From Pedobacter puniceum (lineage in GTDB: Bacteria; Bacteroidota; Bacteroidia; Sphingobacteriales; Sphingobacteriaceae), in the NCBI RefSeq assembly GCF_009674685.1, contig NZ_WKJI01000001.1:1364001-1428000 (forward strand): a DNA stretch of 64,000 bases. Reading direction: 5' to 3'. Below the pieces are notes generated by a model. The model was not told the DNA's origin and made no database searches. It saw nothing but the letters and a program-made list of their open reading frames with translations. How positions within the stretch are numbered: position 1 is the stretch's first letter; every line of letters begins with the position of its first letter. Below, in pieces: positions 60,862 to 64,000 of the stretch. A program made the translations under genes and the position numbers.

Positions 60862-62622
60862 TTAATCTAGTTTGAAAGGTAAATACCAATTATTAGGATC
60901 CAATAACTTATTTCTTACTGCTGTAGCATTAGGATTACCTTCTCTTAATAATTTGTTATATATTCTATCAGCAAGGAAAGCTGGCTCACCTCTTCTTCTG
61001 GCAATACGCATTAAATCTGCCCAACGGTTTCCTTCAAAGGCGGTTTCTAAACCTGCTTCTGTAATTAAATCGTTTTCTATGGTTAAGGTACTATCACCAA
61101 CTACGGTTCTTGCAGGTAAATTAGCTCTGTTTCTTAAACCGTTATGTCTATGCCAATTAGCTCTAAAGAAAGGAAAATCGCCAAATCTTGCATCAAAATC
61201 ATAAGGTGCAACATCAAAAGTTTGCTGAATATTGGTTACATCTCTACCAGAAACACCCGGATTTGGATCGTAAACGTTATTGATACCTGTATTTAAAAAG
61301 GCACCTGCAAGTTTATGTCTGTTATCGCGGTTTGCAGCTTCTGCAAAACGTAAATGTAAAGTTGCTGCTCTGTATAAAAACCAGTTACCTTCCTTTTCAA
61401 ATAAAACCTTAGGTGTTAAAGTTCTATCATCTAAATAATAATATAGATATTTCATGATAACTGGACGAGTTGGATTATCTTGAATAGAAAGTATTTTACG
61501 AGCATCGTAAGGAATACCATTTCTTTGAGTTTCTGAGTTCCAGTAGTGAATACCTTGTGCAGATGGCTTTAAAAGATATTTTCCACCGGCTACAGAAAAC
61601 AACTCGATAAATGGATTTTCTGGCTGAAAGTTTTTACTAAAAGGTAATGCCCATATCCACTCTTGGTTCCATAACTCGTCTCTGTTTCTTGCAAAAATAG
61701 ATTTCCAACCTTGGGTAACGCTGTTAATTAAAGCGGTAGCGTCTTGCTCTCTGAAACGAATATAGCCTACAGAAATATCATTATTAGTAGCTACTTCAGC
61801 AAATCTAACTTTATAAACATTATATCTATCGTTATCATTACCAGTGTTTTCAAAACTCGTCATTACGGCTTTATATGCTGTTGCAGCTGCTCTGTAATTA
61901 CCTTTCCACAGGTTTAAATCGCCAATTAAACATTGTTTATTGATGAAAAATTTAGCGGTTGAATATCCATCAACAGTAGTAATTAAAGAAGCATTATTAG
62001 CATAGGTATTTTTGTAAGGTAAGCCCTCTACAAAAGGAATAAGGATATCTAATAACTGATCGAAATTTACTCGTGGAAACTTATTGGTATCTTTTATATC
62101 ACTTAAATCTTCTAAAGGATCTGTAATATAAGGGATAGTACCAAAATGGATTCCTAATTGCAAATACACCCATGATCTTACACATGCAACATCAGAATAA
62201 CGCTGGTTGTATTGGTCTTGGGTAAATTTATTCTCCCTTAACATGATATCAAAATTGGCCAAGACATCATTACAATTTATGATAACTTCATAAAATGGCT
62301 TAGGGCTAATGTAAGGGTTAGAAGCGCTTACTTCGTGGTTGTTTATTTCTCTTAAGAAAGGATCTGAGTTTTCAGTAACCGTCATATAATCAGCCCTTAG
62401 CTCGTTTAAAATAACATACTGCTTGGCTAAATTCATCATTTTACCATAAACACCTAGTACGGCAGCATCGGCATCAAATACGTTCCTGTAATATTGCTCT
62501 TTAACTAATCTATCTTGTGGTTCTACTTCTAAAAATTTATTACAAGACACAGTGGTTAGCGCCAACATAGCCATTGCCGCATAGCTTAACCATTTTCTTT
62601 TATTGATTTTTAATTTCATCAT
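60862..62622 (-). CDS. SusD/RagB-type outer-membrane glycan-binding lipoprotein
   Basis: The 586-aa protein has a lipoprotein signal (ALTTVSC, Cys27) and the SusD start NKFLEVEPQDRLVKEQYY, followed by tetratricopeptide-like helices and the late ..AEAANRDNRHKLAGAFLNTGINNVYDPNPG region. The C-terminal EGNRWADLMRIARRRGEPAFLADRIYNKL and NNWYLPFKLD are family hallmarks. It binds oligosaccharides on the cell surface and hands them to the SusC porin encoded just upstream. The gap to SusC is 25 bp, so they are one operon. The large, charged loops suit an acidic pectic ligand but do not prove one. Confidence 0.93.
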   Translation of the reverse strand: MMKLKINKRKWLSYAAMAMLALTTVSCNKFLEVEPQDRLVKEQYYRNVFDADAAVLGVYGKMMNLAKQYVILNELRADYMTVTENSDPFLREINNHEVSASNPYISPKPFYEVIINCNDVLANFDIMLRENKFTQDQYNQRYSDVACVRSWVYLQLGIHFGTIPYITDPLEDLSDIKDTNKFPRVNFDQLLDILIPFVEGLPYKNTYANNASLITTVDGYSTAKFFINKQCLIGDLNLWKGNYRAAATAYKAVMTSFENTGNDNDRYNVYKVRFAEVATNNDISVGYIRFREQDATALINSVTQGWKSIFARNRDELWNQEWIWALPFSKNFQPENPFIELFSVAGGKYLLKPSAQGIHYWNSETQRNGIPYDARKILSIQDNPTRPVIMKYLYYYLDDRTLTPKVLFEKEGNWFLYRAATLHLRFAEAANRDNRHKLAGAFLNTGINNVYDPNPGVSGRDVTNIQQTFDVAPYDFDARFGDFPFFRANWHRHNGLRNRANLPARTVVGDSTLTIENDLITEAGLETAFEGNRWADLMRIARRRGEPAFLADRIYNKLLREGNPNATAVRNKLLDPNNWYLPFKLD

Positions 62623-62647
62623 TTCTATGCTAAAAATTCTTAAGTGG

Positions 62648-64000
62648 TTATAGTCCTAATTTGAAACCTAATTGGAAAGTTCTTACTTGTGGTACTAAAC
62701 CAATATCAACACCTTGAGCAAATAATGCCGAGTTAGCACTAAATTCTGGATCAAAACCTAAGTAGTTAGATACAGTAAACAAGTTATTGGCTGTTACATA
62801 AACTTTTGCTCCTTTAAAGATTTTACTTTTTACCGGTACATCGTAAGCTAAGGCTAGGGTTCTTAATCTTAAGTAAGAGCCGTCTTCTATCCAACGGTCA
62901 GAAAATTGTGCATTACCCATTGGGTCTCCCCAGTTTGCTCTTGGTGTATTGGTAATTTGGCCATCCGCTCTCCATCTGTTTAAAGCTACCTGAGTTTGGT
63001 TTTCATAACCAGACATTTTTTCTAAAGTATTTCTGGTACCGTTATAAACATCATTACCAATAGAGAAGTTAAAGAAGGCGTTTAAAGAGAATCTTTTATA
63101 TGTTAAAACGCTGTTAAACATCCCTACAAAATCTGGATTTGGGTTGCCAATAACTTGTCTGTCTAAATCATCAATCACATTGTCATTATTGGTATCAACA
63201 AAACGAACATCACCACCTTGGTAAGGCACTAAAGAAGCATTAGGTAATCTTCTTAATAATCCAGATGCGGCAGCATCTGCTTGAGTAGCAAAAATTCCGT
63301 TGCTTTTTAAACCATAAAACAAATTAGCATCTTGACCTTCTTTGGTGATAAAAGTAGCACCACCGAAATTGGTCACAAACTCTCCAGATGGCAAAGAAGT
63401 AATTTGGTTTTTATATCTAGAAATGCTTAAGCCTAAATCTAATTTTAGTTTAGATTTACCAATTACTCTGCTATTTGCAGTAACCTCAAAACCATTGGTT
63501 TTCATGGCTGCATTGTTGTTGATAGCAAAATCAAAACCAGTGAAAGCGTTTAAACCTTCAAATACAATCATGTTTGTGGTTTGGTTGTTATAGTAATCAA
63601 AAGTAAAGCTTAGTTTTTCTTTCAATAAAGCTACATCAAGCCCTATATTGGCTTTTTTAACGGTTTCCCATTGTAAGGCAGAGTTACCAATATTACCTCT
63701 TACTAAGCCTTGTACACCAATTAAGTTTTGAGATACATAGTATGATCTTGCAGCGTAATTACCAATATCATCATTACCGGTAATGCCATAAGAGGCTCTT
63801 AGTTTTAAGAAGTTTATAAATTTATTATTGGCCATAAAATTCTCTGAAGAAATTAGCCATGCTGCACCAACAGAAGGCATAAAGGCAAACTTATGCTGGC
63901 CAATTTTTATAGCACCATTATCGGCATCTTTTCCAAATCTGCTAGAACCATCTAAGGCAAGGTTTACAGAAAGGAAGTATTTATTCATTAAACCGTAATT
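62648..64000 (-). CDS. SusC/RagA TonB-dependent transporter, C-terminal part (runs off the window)
   Basis: The frame is open to the window edge (NYGLMNKYFLSVNLALDGSSRFG...), so only the last ~450 residues of a roughly 1000-residue barrel are seen. FMPSVGAAWLISSENFM, LRASYGITGNDDIGNYAARSYY, NNQTTNMIVFEGLNAFTGFDF, FNFSIGNDVYNGTRNTLEKMSG and VTANNLFTVSNYLGFDPEFSANSALFAQGVDIGLVPQVRTFQLGFKLGL are typical SusC strands. It imports pectic oligosaccharides in a TonB-dependent way. The plug domain and start are outside the window. Confidence 0.93.
   Translation of the reverse strand, partial: NYGLMNKYFLSVNLALDGSSRFGKDADNGAIKIGQHKFAFMPSVGAAWLISSENFMANNKFINFLKLRASYGITGNDDIGNYAARSYYVSQNLIGVQGLVRGNIGNSALQWETVKKANIGLDVALLKEKLSFTFDYYNNQTTNMIVFEGLNAFTGFDFAINNNAAMKTNGFEVTANSRVIGKSKLKLDLGLSISRYKNQITSLPSGEFVTNFGGATFITKEGQDANLFYGLKSNGIFATQADAAASGLLRRLPNASLVPYQGGDVRFVDTNNDNVIDDLDRQVIGNPNPDFVGMFNSVLTYKRFSLNAFFNFSIGNDVYNGTRNTLEKMSGYENQTQVALNRWRADGQITNTPRANWGDPMGNAQFSDRWIEDGSYLRLRTLALAYDVPVKSKIFKGAKVYVTANNLFTVSNYLGFDPEFSANSALFAQGVDIGLVPQVRTFQLGFKLGL

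Noticed and set aside
26550-62622. Assigning the locus to ulvan because of the sulfatase and GH105
   Set aside because: PL4, PL9, PL11, GH28 and CE12 are all rhamnogalacturonan or pectin families and no ulvan lyase is present.

Overview
The window looks like a chromosomal segment of a Bacteroidota bacterium, most likely Sphingobacteriaceae (Pedobacter-like). The evidence is a SusC/SusD pair, type IX sorting domains, -7 promoter elements of the TAnnTTTG type, RteC-type proteins and a CTnDOT-like excision operon. This is judged from protein family content only; no species call is possible. Two unrelated regions meet near 25.4-25.7 kb.

Region A (1-25.4 kb) is part of an integrative conjugative element with metal-resistance cargo. 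The backbone includes a CTnDOT-style excision module on the minus strand: rteC (24.5-25.4 kb), two small helix-turn-helix genes in the xis2c and xis2d positions, a DUF3945 gene in the orf3 position, and a topoisomerase III gene in the exc position. A second backbone piece holds a giant methyltransferase-helicase with DUF1896 (3.7-9.5 kb). A second rteC-like gene lies at 2.9 kb. Between the two backbone blocks is a divalent-cation efflux cassette on the plus strand: a small Cys/His-rich DUF6660-like protein, a CzcA-CzcC fusion, CzcB, a CzcN-like methyltransferase and a ZntA/CadA-like ATPase. The left edge carries a copper cassette: the end of a DUF3347-like protein, a haem-binding protein and a multicopper oxidase fused to a CopB-like barrel. 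No integrase, relaxase or Tra gene is present, so the element must extend left of the window. TTGGC repeats at about 10-bp spacing precede three backbone operons.

Region B (25.7-64 kb) is a large polysaccharide utilization locus for pectic rhamnogalacturonan. It holds the SusC 3' end and SusD, lyases PL4, PL9 and PL11, two GH28, GH105, two CE12 acetylesterases, GH106, GH115, two GH2, GH31, two GH43-like proteins, one sulfatase, L-rhamnose mutarotase, an unrecognised 708-aa probable (alpha/alpha)-barrel enzyme, a GntR-type sensor-regulator and an ECF sigma factor. PL4 and PL9 carry type IX sorting domains and are probably exported to the surface. Most other enzymes have Sec or lipoprotein signals, fitting periplasmic completion of depolymerisation to rhamnose, galacturonate and side-chain sugars.

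The most interesting signal is a direct repeat, CAGGA-N5-CAGG(A/T). It lies upstream of the PL9, GH105, GH106 and GH115 transcription units, with a degenerate copy at PL11 and a half-like copy at PL4. In the first five a -7-like element begins at a nearly constant distance, about 36-38 bases from the first repeat. This looks like the operator of a pectin-responsive activator. At GH115 the leader then contains a strong intrinsic terminator just before the gene, suggesting attenuation or a short regulatory RNA.
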